A stretch of DNA of 64,000 nucleotides. Source: Spirosoma sp. KCTC 42546 (GTDB lineage Bacteria > Bacteroidota > Bacteroidia > Cytophagales > Spirosomataceae). The stretch lies in assembly GCF_006965485.1 (NCBI RefSeq), contig NZ_CP041360.1, positions 8,164,501-8,228,500 of the forward strand. The letters run 5' to 3'. The notes under the pieces were generated by a model. The model did not search any database. It saw nothing but the letters and a program-made list of their open reading frames with translations, and was not told the DNA's origin. The translations under genes and the position numbers were made by a program. Below are positions 48,711-58,509 of the stretch, piece after piece. Numbering within the stretch: position 1 is the stretch's first letter; every line of letters starts with the position of its first letter.

Positions 48711-49115
48711 TCAGCTACGCTTGTTTGAAATCACATCCCACACACCTTTCCCAAAAACCAACACCACTAACGCCGGGAGCAAAATAGCCCCTGCCCGGAA
48801 ACCAGCGCCCGTAAGCTTATAAATGCCTGTATTGTACTGAGAAAAACTCTGAAATAAGTAATAAACAGACCCCACCAGTAGTGCAATAGTAATACCGATC
48901 GCTACTGGCTGACTCAACCGACCAGCTAACCAGGTTATCAAGATAGACACACTAATTACTATTGAAACGGTTCCGATAGCTTTAGGGAACGTTTCAATAG
49001 CGCTGTAATCAAAAAAGAACACCCCAGCCTGACCAATCAGATTGGGGTGTGCCAATAGCCAGCCGTCCAGAACGACGAGCACAAGGAGCAAAATGTAGAA
49101 GAATGGGTTACGCAT
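48711..49115 (-). CDS. membrane protein of unknown function
   Basis: 134 residues with four hydrophobic helices (about 5-22, 45-63, 68-88, 105-125), no soluble domain of note and no recognised motif. The start is the ATG at 49115. The gene is isolated between a terminator and an AT-rich gap of 279 bp (49116-49394), in which I see no other gene. Confidence 0.65.
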   Translation of the reverse strand: MRNPFFYILLLVLVVLDGWLLAHPNLIGQAGVFFFDYSAIETFPKAIGTVSIVISVSILITWLAGRLSQPVAIGITIALLVGSVYYLFQSFSQYNTGIYKLTGAGFRAGAILLPALVVLVFGKGVWDVISNKRS

Positions 49116-49394
49116 AAATCAATTAGAAAACTAAAGGCCCAACAAAATGCGGCACGTTGATAACGCACAAAAAGCAGTACTCATTATGTGCCATAAAATA
49201 ACAAACAAGACACAAAAAAAATGGATCAAGTCACTATATTTGAGCATTGTATCCACACAACTAAATACAATCAAACTGGAAATAATATCCTCCATCTGGG
49301 TTGTAAGAGACACTTATATCGCTACAATCCAGAAAAGAGAGGCTCAAGTAACAAACCACAGTAACAGAAATAAGAGCAAAGCATTTTCATTAAT

Positions 49395-50126
49395 ATGAAC
49401 AAAAAAAATTGGTATACTTTTATAGATATAACGCTTTGCTGGAATTTGACACTTTGCTTTATCTTATTTACTATTATTGGTACGCTCTCCCACGAAGCTG
49501 GGCATTTACTTATCGCTAAATTAATGGGCTTTAAAGGCGGACGGATTACTTATGGCAGTACTTATACGGGTCATACTTCTGCCACCGATTCTCTTGATTA
49601 TTATTATAAAAAATTCCGACATGAATTAAAAAATAAAGTTATTTTTCCAGAGAAAACGGATATGAATCATTTAGAAAAAAAAATGATTCATATCCGTTGC
49701 TATTTTCAGTGGGGAGGTCCATTACAAACCATGCTTACCGGTACTTTGGGGCTACTAATATTATTTCTTATAAACAGAAAAAAACGTGACTTACAGCTTG
49801 ACTTATCTAATTCAGACTGGCTATGGGTATTCATCGCTCTATTCTGGCTTAGACAGGTTGCCAATTGTTTTATGATGTTTATGCTCCTAATTTTTAAAGG
49901 AGTATACGGCCGTGGAGATGAAACTCGCCTGTCAAAATACTACGATTTACCCCCGTGGACATTAAATGTGGTTACGGGTGCGGTAGGCGCTTTTGTCCTA
50001 CACTACGTCATTTTTAAGTTCATTCCTCCGCATCAGCGATTTACGTTCGTTGTAGCTGGGCTTGTTGGTGGCGTGTCAGGCTATATCTTGTGGCTACATA
50101 TGTTAGGGCCTATTGTACTACCCTAA
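49395..50126 (+). CDS. M50B-like membrane metalloprotease homologue
   Basis: 243 residues, multi-pass. Helix 1 ends in TLSHEAGHLLIAKLMGF, where HEAGH (33-37) is the HExxH zinc motif found in M50/M50B site-2 proteases. Further hydrophobic helices lie near 110-130, 145-175 and 195-240. The second M50 motif (an NxxPxxxLDG-like segment) is not evident, so catalytic activity is uncertain. Base composition is more AT-rich than the neighbours. Codons 88-101 contain a perfect 17-bp inverted repeat. It is convergent with uvrA. Confidence 0.75.
   Translation: MNKKNWYTFIDITLCWNLTLCFILFTIIGTLSHEAGHLLIAKLMGFKGGRITYGSTYTGHTSATDSLDYYYKKFRHELKNKVIFPEKTDMNHLEKKMIHIRCYFQWGGPLQTMLTGTLGLLILFLINRKKRDLQLDLSNSDWLWVFIALFWLRQVANCFMMFMLLIFKGVYGRGDETRLSKYYDLPPWTLNVVTGAVGAFVLHYVIFKFIPPHQRFTFVVAGLVGGVSGYILWLHMLGPIVLP
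49656..49697. repeat. perfect 17-bp inverted repeat inside a gene
   Basis: ACGGATATGAATCATTT (49656-49672) and its exact complement (49681-49697) with an 8-nt A-rich loop, in frame within the M50B-like gene. Confidence 0.9.
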
Positions 50127-50193
50127 TAGCAGAACGGCTAGTAGCCCCATCCGTCGTATGGACATGGGGCGACTAGCCAGTCGTTGTCAACGC

Positions 50194-53082
50194 CTATGCC
50201 TTGCTCGCTGTCAACTCCATCTTCAAAAACTTACCCGTATAGCTTCCTTTCACCTCGGCCACCTTTTCAGGTGAGCCTTCAGCGATGATGTAACCGCCTT
50301 TGTTACCACCTTCCGGACCCAAGTCGATGAGGTGGTCGGAGACTTTGATCACGTCTAAGTTGTGCTCGATAATCAAAACCGTATTTCCTTTATCGGCGAG
50401 TTTATTTAATACGTCGAGCAAGTGGGCAATGTCCTGAAAATGCAGCCCCGTGGTTGGTTCGTCGAGGATATAGAGCGTTTTGCCGGTGTCTTTTTTGGAC
50501 AGTTCTTCCGCAAGTTTTACCCGTTGTGCCTCGCCACCCGATAGCGTAGTAGCGTGTTGACCGAGCGTGATATAACCCAATCCTACGTCGTTCAGTGTTG
50601 ATACTTTCCGCAGGATTTTGGGTTGACTGGCAAAGAAGTCTAACCCTTGCTCAACGGTCATGTCGAGGACATCCGCAATGGATTTTCCTTTGAAACGAAC
50701 CTCCAGTGTTTCGCGGTTGAAGCGTTTGCCTTTGCAGGTTTCGCACATCACATGCACATCGGGCAGAAATTCCATTTCGATCTTCTTCATGCCCGCGCCC
50801 TCGCAATCTTCGCACCGGCCCCCTTTCACGTTGAACGAGAACCGACCAGGTTTGTAACCACGAATTTTAGCTTCGGGAAGTTCGGCAAACAGGGTTCTGA
50901 TTTCGGAAAACATACCCGTGTAGGTAGCCGGATTCGAGCGGGGTGTACGCCCAATGGGCGACTGATCGACCTCAATCACTTTGTCCAGGTACTCCAGCCC
51001 TTCCACCGTTTTAAATGGCAGCGGCTCACGCTTCGACTTATAAAAATGGCGATTCAGTACAGGAAACAAGGTTTCATGAATCAGCGATGATTTACCGCTG
51101 CCCGATACGCCCGTAATCGTCACCATCCGACCAAGCGGCAATTTCAGCGTTACGTTTTTCAGATTGTGTCCCGTGGCATTCTTGATGATTAGAAATTTAC
51201 CGTTACCTTTTCGTCGTTCGGCTGGCACCTCAATAGCGCGTCGGCCGCTTAGGTAATCGGCGGTGGTACTGCTACCAGCCACCCCGGCATATTGGTTTTT
51301 CAGGAATTCCTCGGGTGTTCCCTGATTAACAACCTGCCCACCGTGCCGGCCAGCGCCGGGACCGATGTCGAGAATAAAGTCTGATTCGAGCATCATGTCT
51401 TTATCATGCTCCACAACTAGAACCGTATTCCCCAAATCGCGCAGATTTTTTAGCGAGTCAATCAGTTTCACGTTATCGCGCTGGTGCAGACCGATACTCG
51501 GTTCATCCATGATGTAGAGCACACCCACCAATTGTGTTCCGATTTGCGTGGCTAGTCGGATACGCTGCGCTTCACCACCCGATAAAGTACGTAGCGGACG
51601 ATCGAGCGTCAGGTAATCGAGGCCAATGTCGAGCAGGAAGCCGATACGCTTGCGAATTTCCTTCAGAATTTCTTTCGCAATGACTTTCTGTCGATCAGTC
51701 AGACGACTTTCTACGCCTGTAAACCATTCCGTTAACTCGGATATGTCCATGCGAGCCAGTTCAGAAATATTCTTCTGGTCGATTTTGAAATAGAGCGATT
51801 CTTTTTTCAGTCGTGCACCCTGGCATTCCGGGCAGGATTTAATGACCATAAAATCCTTGAGCCACTCCTGAATTTTATCCGTGCTGTTTTCCTGCTGCCG
51901 TTTCAGGAAGTTAACAATCCCCTCGAATTTAAAGCTGTAATAATCCTCCCCAACGTATTTTTTCGATGGCACGGTTGCTTCTTCCTCTGTACCATACATC
52001 AGCGCATGGAGCAGATCTTCGGGAAACTTGACAACGGGTGTGGTCAGGTTAAGCTTGTATTTCTTCAGGATCGCTTCGATCTCCTTGAAAATCCATAATT
52101 CGCGGTATTCGCCCAGGGGAGCAATAGCACCCCGGCTAATACTCAGCGACTTATCCGGGATAACAGATTCTTCCGTGATTTCTTCAACGACACCTAATCC
52201 ATTACAAACTGGGCAGGCTCCATAAGGTGAGTTGAACGAAAACGAGTTGGGCGATGGCTCATCGTAGCTGATTCCCGATTCGGGGTCCATCAGATTCTGC
52301 GAGAAATAGATCAACTGCCCTTTCCCATCCAGCATCTGCATGGCACCTTTGCCCTGTTTAAGTGCTGTCTGGATCGACTGACTCAATCGATAGCGATCAT
52401 CTGCTTTCGGGACAAGCCGGTCAATAACGATCTCGATGTCGTGAATTTTGTAGCGATCCAGTTGCATCTTCGGTGCAATATCCTGGACCACGCCATCCAC
52501 CCGTACTTTGGTGTAGCCAGTCTTGGCAATCTGTACGAACAGTTCGCGGTAATGGCCCTTCCGGCTTTTAATAATAGGCGACAGCAGGGTTATTTTCTGT
52601 CCGGCATATTGCTCCAGAATGGTGTCAATAATCTGGTCCTGAGATTGACGTTCCATTTTCCGCCCCGTAATGTACGAGAACGCTTCGCCCGCACGAGCGT
52701 AGAGCAATCGAAGAAAGTCGTAGATCTCGGTGGTGGTCCCCACCGTTGAGCGGGGGTTTTTGGAGGTTGTCTTTTGCTCAATGGAAATTACCGGACTCAG
52801 GCCGTTGATTTTATCCACATCGGGCCGTTCCATGTCGCCAATAAACGAGCGGGCGTAGGCCGAAAAACTCTCCATGTAGCGCCGTTGTCCCTCCGCATAA
52901 ATTGTATCGAAGGCCAGCGACGATTTACCGCTTCCGCTAATACCTGTTACAACAACCAGCTTATTGCGAGGAATTGTAACATCAATATTTTTGAGATTAT
53001 GTTCACGGGCACCGAGGACCTCAATCTGGTCGTATCCCGTCAGGTCAATATCAGTTAATTGTGGCTTTTCTTCAGTCGTCAC
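50194..53082 (-). CDS. uvrA: excinuclease ABC subunit A
   Basis: About 962 residues from the probable GTG start at 53082 ([16 protein letters not shown]...). A TTG further upstream at 53157 would add an unconserved stretch. Two ABC ATPase modules are present. The first has Walker [10 protein letters not shown] and the signature [14 protein letters not shown]. The second has GVSGSGKSS and [15 protein letters not shown]. Zinc-binding Cys clusters are [15 protein letters not shown] and CEDCEGAG...CETCKGK. It recognises DNA lesions with UvrB in nucleotide excision repair. The region is transcribed alone. Confidence 0.97.
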   Translation of the reverse strand: MTTEEKPQLTDIDLTGYDQIEVLGAREHNLKNIDVTIPRNKLVVVTGISGSGKSSLAFDTIYAEGQRRYMESFSAYARSFIGDMERPDVDKINGLSPVISIEQKTTSKNPRSTVGTTTEIYDFLRLLYARAGEAFSYITGRKMERQSQDQIIDTILEQYAGQKITLLSPIIKSRKGHYRELFVQIAKTGYTKVRVDGVVQDIAPKMQLDRYKIHDIEIVIDRLVPKADDRYRLSQSIQTALKQGKGAMQMLDGKGQLIYFSQNLMDPESGISYDEPSPNSFSFNSPYGACPVCNGLGVVEEITEESVIPDKSLSISRGAIAPLGEYRELWIFKEIEAILKKYKLNLTTPVVKFPEDLLHALMYGTEEEATVPSKKYVGEDYYSFKFEGIVNFLKRQQENSTDKIQEWLKDFMVIKSCPECQGARLKKESLYFKIDQKNISELARMDISELTEWFTGVESRLTDRQKVIAKEILKEIRKRIGFLLDIGLDYLTLDRPLRTLSGGEAQRIRLATQIGTQLVGVLYIMDEPSIGLHQRDNVKLIDSLKNLRDLGNTVLVVEHDKDMMLESDFILDIGPGAGRHGGQVVNQGTPEEFLKNQYAGVAGSSTTADYLSGRRAIEVPAERRKGNGKFLIIKNATGHNLKNVTLKLPLGRMVTITGVSGSGKSSLIHETLFPVLNRHFYKSKREPLPFKTVEGLEYLDKVIEVDQSPIGRTPRSNPATYTGMFSEIRTLFAELPEAKIRGYKPGRFSFNVKGGRCEDCEGAGMKKIEMEFLPDVHVMCETCKGKRFNRETLEVRFKGKSIADVLDMTVEQGLDFFASQPKILRKVSTLNDVGLGYITLGQHATTLSGGEAQRVKLAEELSKKDTGKTLYILDEPTTGLHFQDIAHLLDVLNKLADKGNTVLIIEHNLDVIKVSDHLIDLGPEGGNKGGYIIAEGSPEKVAEVKGSYTGKFLKMELTASKA

Positions 53083-53150
53083 GTTGGATTGGCTTATTCC
53101 AAGGAACAACGTAAAACGGGTGGGGGTAGTTTCCGGGAAGACGGCTGGTT

Positions 53151-53178
53151 TTTGCAACTTGCAAAACTGTTATCTTTA
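53151..53178 (+). promoter_or_regulatory. possible promoter of the antitoxin gene
   Basis: TTTG at 53151-53154 and TATCTTTA at 53171-53178 resemble the Bacteroidota elements with a short 16-bp spacer. The antitoxin ATG follows at 53197. The element sits at the divergence with uvrA. Confidence 0.4.
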
Positions 53179-53196
53179 CGTAAAAACAGGTTCGCT

Positions 53197-53433
53197 ATGC
53201 TAACGGCAGTTAAAGGCACTTTCGGCCACGGTCAAATCATATTACATGAAATACCATCCATTCCAGAAGGAACAGAGGTGATTGTGACGTTTTTAGAGAA
53301 CGAGACAAAAGAAAAGCCTCAAAAAACTGGTATACACGATAAACAGGGTATTCGCTTCGGCTCGCTAACCGGCAAAGTAAGCGTTCCGGCGGATTTTAAT
53401 GAGCCACTCGATGACCTTAGCGAATACATGTAG
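53197..53433 (+). CDS. antitoxin of a VapBC-like (PIN) module
   Basis: 78 residues from the ATG at 53197 ([18 protein letters not shown]). An N-terminal AbrB-like or DUF2281-like beta segment ([28 protein letters not shown]) is followed by a basic/acidic tail ending [12 protein letters not shown], which is characteristic of antitoxins that wrap the PIN toxin active site. It lies directly before a PIN-domain gene (5-bp gap). The toxin is disrupted, so the antitoxin is probably a relic. Confidence 0.75.
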   Translation: MLTAVKGTFGHGQIILHEIPSIPEGTEVIVTFLENETKEKPQKTGIHDKQGIRFGSLTGKVSVPADFNEPLDDLSEYM

Positions 53434-53438
53434 GCATA

Positions 53439-53837
53439 ATGAATGTACTTATTGACACCCAAGTATTGATCTGGATTCAAGAGGATAATCCGTCTATCTC
53501 TACGTTGGCCCATGCAGTTCTCACTAATTCGGCAAATCAGATTTAGGTATCTCAATGAAGCTTCATTGAGGTAGCCATTAAACTAAAAATCGGTAAGCTG
53601 CCTACCTTTCGGATATCTGTAGATGAACTTATTGCTCAAACCAAGCAGGACGGATTCCATATTATTCAGCTTGATAACAGGCATATCGCAACCTACGACC
53701 AAATACCACTGTTTGCCGATCACCGCGATCCTTTTGATAGGCTCATTCTAGCCACAGCTTTAGCTGAAAAAATGCCAATTATTTCCGCCGATGAGAAATT
53801 TGGGCGGTATCGGGATGTTGTTGACGTGATTTGGTAG
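53439..53837 (+). pseudogene. PIN-domain toxin (VapC-like), inactivated by two stop codons
   Basis: Starting at ATG 53439 the frame reads MNVLIDTQVLIWIQEDN with the first PIN Asp. It meets a TAG at 53544-53546 and a TGA at 53556-53558, then continues as FIEVAIKLKIGKLP, DHRDPFDRLILATALAEK and SADEKF with the later acidic residues, ending at 53837. The reading frame is otherwise intact over 133 codons, so the damage is point mutations only. Confidence 0.85.
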
Positions 53838-53957
53838 ATCGTATTTTTAACTCCTGTACGTTTTACAATTCCAGCATACTCAGTCAGGACAGAGTGGCTC
53901 TAAGACAATAGCGTAGCAACGTTGTTATAGGTACATAAACTCAATGTTTCTCAACCT

Positions 53958-54291
53958 ATGACCGATGTTCACACGCCTGCTCAGCCGGAACGCCGGACCG
54001 TGCAGCTATAACATGAGCCGCGTGCGAAGCAAAGACACTAAACCAGAGCTAATCGTCCGTAAGTTTCTTCACGCACAAGGATTTCGGTATCGTCTCCACG
54101 ATAAAAAGCTCCGCGGCAAACCCGACTTGGTGTTGCCCAAATACAAAACCGTTATTTTCTTGCATGGCTGTTTTTTCCATGGCCATGAAGGTTGTCGCTT
54201 TTTCATAGTTCCTAAAACCCGAACGGATTGGTGGCTTGACAAAATCAATGGGAATAAACGCAGAGATGTTCGCATTAAAACAAACTTTTAG
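53958..54291 (+). pseudogene. degraded very short patch repair endonuclease (Vsr-like)
   Basis: The core is convincing: MSRVRSKDTKPELIVRKFL, FRYRLHDKKLRGKPDLVLP, KTVIFLHGCFFHGHEGC and TDWWLDKINGNKRRD correspond to the Vsr core with its active-site Glu, Asp and His residues. The expected N-terminus (ATG at 53958, MTDVHTPAQ) is in a different frame from the core, and the C-terminal 35-45 residues with the usual LGW...VWECEL ending are absent. Vsr repairs T:G mismatches at 5-methylcytosine sites and accompanies cytosine methyltransferases. None is present here. Confidence 0.75.
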
Positions 54292-54351
54292 ATACCATTT
54301 AGTATAAATAATAAATATATTTGATTGTGATTATATCTTTCTCCTCTTTAA

Positions 54352-55536
54352 ATGCATGTTTCTTTCGATTCTATAAAAATAGGCCAAGAATACTCCCGTA
54401 AATTTTTAGCAGAGATTTGGAACTATGCAGCCTACCAAGCCCTTGCTCGCGGTGTAGTAGCGCCAAAAGGAGATTCAAAAATTATTCTATTTGTTACTGC
54501 TGAGAAGCAGGGTTCTCTAGAGCAGTATGCAGACAAATTAGTAGATGAATATTTACATTGGGAAGGGCCAAACGACCATTTTGCAGAAAACCGGATAGTG
54601 TATGCTCGATCAAATGGAGAAGAAATTCATTTATTTTTCAGAGCAATTCATCATACTAATTTCATATACTTTGGAAAAATTGAGGTTGTTAGCATAGAGT
54701 TAGAATCCCAATATCCAAGCAAATTTGTATTTCATTTAAATGAGTACTACGCTGACACAACTTATAAAACAGTATCTGATCATTGGACACGGAAACAGCT
54801 ACTTGCTGTTTTCAATTTATACCTAAAGTTACCACCTGGCAAGCTCGATCCCAGTAACAAAGAGGTAATAAATTTTGCCAGTTTAATTGGAAAAAGCGCC
54901 AGTTCAGCCGCGATGCGATTAAACAATTTTGCTTTTGTTGATCCTTACAATAAGCAACATGGCACAATTGGCTTACAAGAAGGTTCAATGCAAATACAGT
55001 CAATATGGAATGAATTTATAGCTAATCAGGAAGATTTAATCTATGAAAGTGAAAGCATAATCGCTGATTATCAACACAAGACACTAGAAGAAACAAATTC
55101 TGATTTTGATTTTCAAGTTTCTGATTTAAAAGGTGAATATAAAATCAGATCTATCAAAACTAGAGTTAATCAGAACGTTTTCCGAAAAATGGTTTTAAAA
55201 ACATATGCGAACCGATGTGCCATTTCGGGGCTAAACCAACCTGAGTTGTTAATAGCTGGGCATATTGTGCCTTGGTCTATCAATAAAGAAGAAAGATTAA
55301 ACCCCGAAAATGGCATCTGTCTATCATATCTATATGACCGTGCTTACGAAACTGGATTAATTTGCATTGATACAGATTATAAAGTATTAATTTCGAAACA
55401 ATTAAAGGAAGAGATTTCGAAAGATTTTTTTCAGCGATTCTTTGGTCATTTTGAGCATCAGTCGATTCTAGTTCCTAAAACGTATCAACCAAAGAAGGAA
55501 TTTCTAGAATATAGGCTAAACCGCTTTGATAAATGA
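54352..55536 (+). CDS. HNH restriction endonuclease with N-terminal DUF3427-like domain
   Basis: 394 residues. The N-terminal region (about 1-120; YSRKFLAEIWNYAAYQALARG, HWEGPNDHFAENR, EEIHLFFR) resembles DUF3427-like domains of restriction proteins. A middle helical part (about 140-220) has TRKQLLAVFNLYLKLPPGK and SAAMRLNNFA, typical of HNH restriction enzymes. The HNH domain (about 280-340) has NRCAISGLNQPELLIAGHIVPWS, then NPENGICLSYLYDRAYETG. It probably cleaves foreign DNA. No methyltransferase lies in the window, so either it is a modification-dependent enzyme or its partner was lost. The base composition is clearly AT-richer than neighbours, suggesting transfer. Confidence 0.85.
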   Translation: MHVSFDSIKIGQEYSRKFLAEIWNYAAYQALARGVVAPKGDSKIILFVTAEKQGSLEQYADKLVDEYLHWEGPNDHFAENRIVYARSNGEEIHLFFRAIHHTNFIYFGKIEVVSIELESQYPSKFVFHLNEYYADTTYKTVSDHWTRKQLLAVFNLYLKLPPGKLDPSNKEVINFASLIGKSASSAAMRLNNFAFVDPYNKQHGTIGLQEGSMQIQSIWNEFIANQEDLIYESESIIADYQHKTLEETNSDFDFQVSDLKGEYKIRSIKTRVNQNVFRKMVLKTYANRCAISGLNQPELLIAGHIVPWSINKEERLNPENGICLSYLYDRAYETGLICIDTDYKVLISKQLKEEISKDFFQRFFGHFEHQSILVPKTYQPKKEFLEYRLNRFDK

Positions 55537-55859
55537 AATACAGCACCTTAACAAACCTTATTTATGCTGAAGGCAAAACCGTTGAGCCAAAAATTGGCGA
55601 CGGAGCTACATTACTTCAATGGTCAGACCGCCACGCTTATACAGTTATTGAAGTTAAGAAAAATTATATTCTCGTAACTCGTGACATTGCAGAACGTGTT
55701 GATCAAAATTTTGAAAAGGGGCCACAAGAATATAAATACCAACTTGATCCTGATGCTGCACCAGTCCGTGCTAATCTGCGCAAAGACGGAAAATACTACA
55801 TTGGCGATCAAGTCTTAAAAATAGGCTACCGTCACGAACACTACGATTATTCTTTTTAG
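55533..55859 (+). CDS. small protein overlapping the restriction gene, function unknown
   Basis: 108 residues, no membrane helix and no recognised domain. It overlaps the HNH gene by 4 bp (ATGA), indicating translational coupling, so it probably belongs to the restriction system. The sequence is rich in aromatic and charged residues (KYYIGDQVLKIGYRHEHYDYSF at the end) and beta-strand patterns. Its AT content is similar to that of the HNH gene. A role as accessory or immunity protein is possible but unproven. The 270-bp gap that follows (55860-56129) shows no other feature. Confidence 0.65.
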   Translation: MKYSTLTNLIYAEGKTVEPKIGDGATLLQWSDRHAYTVIEVKKNYILVTRDIAERVDQNFEKGPQEYKYQLDPDAAPVRANLRKDGKYYIGDQVLKIGYRHEHYDYSF

Positions 55860-56129
55860 CCCCATAGCGTCGCTATGCAGTTCGCAGCATTAAGCTAACT
55901 CCCCAACACTATACTATTCCAAGAACTTCAAATAAGGCCAACGGCTTAATCCTCTGACTATCTTACCCTTATAAAATTACATCATTTATCTCATACCAGT
56001 TATCTAGCCAGTCGGGCTTGCAGAAGCGGGCAGAAAGCTTAATTTTGTTAATCCGATTTCAATGTATAAGTAGCCGATCCGTTCAATTAGATCGACTGAC
56101 TTTTACGCATAAAACCGCACGCCGATACT

Positions 56130-57179
56130 ATGGTACAGAATGATGTAATTGAACCGATCTTAGAAGAAGACAAAGGTCGCTTTGTGCTGTTCCCCATCAA
56201 GCACTGGGACATTTGGGAATATTATAAAACCCACGAAGCGTCGTTCTGGACCGCCGAAGAGATTGATCTCGGGCAGGATATGAAGGACTGGAATAGCCTC
56301 AACGATGGCGAACGGCACTTCATCTCGCACGTACTGGCGTTCTTTGCCGCGTCGGATGGGATTGTCAATGAGAACCTGGCTGTCAATTTTCTGTCGGAGG
56401 TGCAGTATGCCGAAGCCAAATGTTTCTATGGCTTTCAGGTGATGATGGAGAACATCCACTCCGAAACCTATTCGCTACTGATCGATACCTATATTAAAGA
56501 TCCTAACGAAAAGGATCGGTTGCTGAATGCAATCGACACCATACCCTGCGTCCAGAAAAAAGCCGAATGGGCGTTGCGCTGGATCGACAATGGCTCGTTT
56601 GCCGAACGGCTTATTGCCTTTGCCGTTGTCGAGGGTATTTTCTTTTCGGGTTCGTTCTGCTCTATCTACTGGCTCAAAAAGCGCGGCATGATGCCGGGGC
56701 TTACGTTCTCGAATGAGCTTATCTCACGCGATGAAGGCCTGCACCGCGACTTTGCCTGCATGCTCTATACCGATCACATTGTTAATAAGCTACCAGAGTC
56801 GGAGATTTACGACATCATCCGCAATGCCGTCGACATTGAGCAGGAATTTGTAGCCGATGCGCTACCGGTATCGCTCATTGGCATGAACGCCGAGCTGATG
56901 AAGCAGTACATTGCCTTTGTGGCCGATCACCTGCTGGTGACGCTTGGCTTGAAGAAAATCTACAACGTAACGAACCCATTCGATTTCATGGACATGATTT
57001 CGTTACAAGGCAAGACCAATTTCTTCGAGAAACGGGTGGGTGAATACCAGCGTGGCGAAGTAATGTCCAAGTTTAAAGCGATGAAAGCATCCGCCTTACA
57101 GCCACAGGATGCTGAGAATCCAACGCCTGTTGTGGTAGCCGAAGAGCCCAAAGGCATTACGTTTGATGCTGATTTTTAA
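56130..57179 (+). CDS. nrdB: ribonucleoside-diphosphate reductase, beta subunit (class Ia)
   Basis: 349 residues. The iron ligands and radical Tyr are visible: the first Asp/Glu region [11 protein letters not shown], then [20 protein letters not shown]. There the Glu and His of ENIHSE are iron ligands and the following Tyr is the radical site, as in eukaryote-like class Ia. Then [21 protein letters not shown] and [10 protein letters not shown] with the later Glu/His. The C-terminal tail ends FDADF, the element that binds NrdA. NrdA itself is not in the window. It abuts the next gene with no gap. Confidence 0.95.
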   Translation: MVQNDVIEPILEEDKGRFVLFPIKHWDIWEYYKTHEASFWTAEEIDLGQDMKDWNSLNDGERHFISHVLAFFAASDGIVNENLAVNFLSEVQYAEAKCFYGFQVMMENIHSETYSLLIDTYIKDPNEKDRLLNAIDTIPCVQKKAEWALRWIDNGSFAERLIAFAVVEGIFFSGSFCSIYWLKKRGMMPGLTFSNELISRDEGLHRDFACMLYTDHIVNKLPESEIYDIIRNAVDIEQEFVADALPVSLIGMNAELMKQYIAFVADHLLVTLGLKKIYNVTNPFDFMDMISLQGKTNFFEKRVGEYQRGEVMSKFKAMKASALQPQDAENPTPVVVAEEPKGITFDADF

Positions 57180-57584
57180 ATGAGTCAAGTACATTGGAAT
57201 GGCCGACGCTGGGTATTATTACTACTCACCGTCGGCCTTTTAGTTGTATCAGTAGGACTGTTCAATTTCTACCGACAGGTTGAGCAGATTAAACGAACCG
57301 GGCAGGCAATCCAGGTTCAGGTAATTGGCAAAGAGCGCGGTGGAGGCAAAAACCCGAATAAGGTGATTGCTTTAGTTGGCAAACAACCAGTCCGTATAAG
57401 CACGCGTAGTAAATCGTTTTTCAGGAGTAGTGCAGTTGGTCAGGTTGTAACTGTACTAAAGCGCCCCGATAGTGATCTATATGTGCCTCCAGGTGAGCCA
57501 ACAACGTTCAGTCTTGTTATGATGGTAGTCATATGGGGCGTAGTGATTATGTTGCTGTACCAGATTTTTACGAAAAAACTCTAA
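57180..57584 (+). CDS. DUF3592-like membrane protein
   Basis: 134 residues. One membrane helix near 10-28 is followed by a small beta-rich domain (about 35-100, containing AIQVQVIGKERGG, SAVGQVVTVLKRPDSD) and a second helix (about 110-130), the DUF3592 architecture. The start codon follows the nrdB stop with no gap, so it is co-transcribed. Function unknown. Confidence 0.65.
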   Translation: MSQVHWNGRRWVLLLLTVGLLVVSVGLFNFYRQVEQIKRTGQAIQVQVIGKERGGGKNPNKVIALVGKQPVRISTRSKSFFRSSAVGQVVTVLKRPDSDLYVPPGEPTTFSLVMMVVIWGVVIMLLYQIFTKKL

Positions 57585-57650
57585 CAGAGTAGCCAGATTC
57601 AGGCCTGTTGGTCAGAAACTACCTCCTTTTTAGGTATAACTACTCCGTTT

Positions 57651-57689
57651 ATTAGAAAAGTCCCGGTTCTGAGCCGGGACTTTTCTAAT
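57651..57689 (+). terminator. terminator of the nrdB operon
   Basis: ATTAGAAAAGTCCCGG paired with CCGGGACTTTTCTAAT, a perfect 16-bp stem with a short loop and T-rich ending, 66 bp after the last stop. Confidence 0.85.
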
Positions 57690-57734
57690 TTTAGACAATA
57701 TCTCCTCCTTTATACCACTACTCTTACTTTCCGA

Positions 57735-58412
57735 ATGAATCGACTAGACGTTATCCAGGCCCTGATGCGCCAGAAAGGTCTCAAGAATTACCTCGAAATT
57801 GGGGTTGAGAACGGTCATATTTTCTTTCGCATCAAGAGCTCCTTTAAAGTTGCTGTCGACCCGAAGTTTATTTTCGATGCCAGTCGCCGATTCGGGAAGG
57901 CCATCCTTAACCCGTATAATCTGACCAATAAGTATTTCGAGAAAACGAGTGATGATTTCTTTGCGCAGGATGCCCAGCAGGTTTTTGCGGGCATAACGCT
58001 TCAGTTAGCGCTGGTTGATGGCATGCACGAGTATCTGTTTGCCCTTCGCGATGTAGAAAATACGCTTACCTATATGGGCGATGATGGTGTGATTATTATG
58101 CACGACTGCAATCCGCAAACGGCTGGCGCGGCCGGGCGATTTGAGGATTGGGAAGTGGGCGAGTGGAATGGTGACGTCTGGAAAACGATTATTCACCTTC
58201 GTAGTCAGCGTCCCGACCTGAACATATTTGTGCTCGACTGCGACCAGGGCCTTGGGATTGTGACCCGAAGAAAGCCAGAATCAAAGCTAGATTTTACGCC
58301 TGCTCAAATACAGTCCTTAACCTATGACGATTTGGTCAAGGACCGTAAAAAGTTGATTAACCTAAAACCAGCTGACTATTTCTACGAGTATTTTGGCTTG
58401 AAAGCACAGTAA
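57735..58412 (+). CDS. class I SAM-dependent methyltransferase
   Basis: 225 residues. The SAM-binding start YLEIGVENGHIFFRI is followed by a second acidic strand (VAVDPKFIF), then LALVDGMHEYLFALRDVE and GVIIMHDCNPQT, typical of the Methyltransf_24 family used in polysaccharide or lipid modification. It has no membrane segment. It ends 1 bp before a long palindrome and faces a convergent FkbM methyltransferase, so the two may form part of a glycan-modification region. Confidence 0.85.
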   Translation: MNRLDVIQALMRQKGLKNYLEIGVENGHIFFRIKSSFKVAVDPKFIFDASRRFGKAILNPYNLTNKYFEKTSDDFFAQDAQQVFAGITLQLALVDGMHEYLFALRDVENTLTYMGDDGVIIMHDCNPQTAGAAGRFEDWEVGEWNGDVWKTIIHLRSQRPDLNIFVLDCDQGLGIVTRRKPESKLDFTPAQIQSLTYDDLVKDRKKLINLKPADYFYEYFGLKAQ

Positions 58413-58413
58413 G

Positions 58414-58499
58414 TTAATGAACACAGAGCCACAGAGGACACAAAATTTATGACGTTAAGTTTACCTCCTTTGTGTCCTCTGTGGCTCTGTGTTCATTAA
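58414..58499. repeat. long intergenic palindrome, 31-bp perfect arms
   Basis: Arms 58414-58444 and 58469-58499 are perfect inverted copies (31 bp, words AACACAGAGCCACAGAGGAC) with a 24-nt loop, filling the gap between the two convergent methyltransferase genes. Confidence 0.93.
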
Positions 58500-58509
58500 A
58501 TCTGTCTGA

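Noticed and set aside
49147..49398. Open frame of 83 codons upstream of the M50B-like gene
   Set aside because: It overlaps the downstream start codon in another frame and has an unusual composition that fits AT-rich non-coding DNA.
53544..53558. TAG/TGA as recoded amino acids in the PIN toxin
   Set aside because: Two different stop codons within 15 bases in a toxin gene indicate inactivation, and no recoding element was seen.
56130..57179. NrdR boxes upstream of nrdB
   Set aside because: A weak ACAC-TATA-like stretch in 55900-55920 does not match the paired-box consensus.
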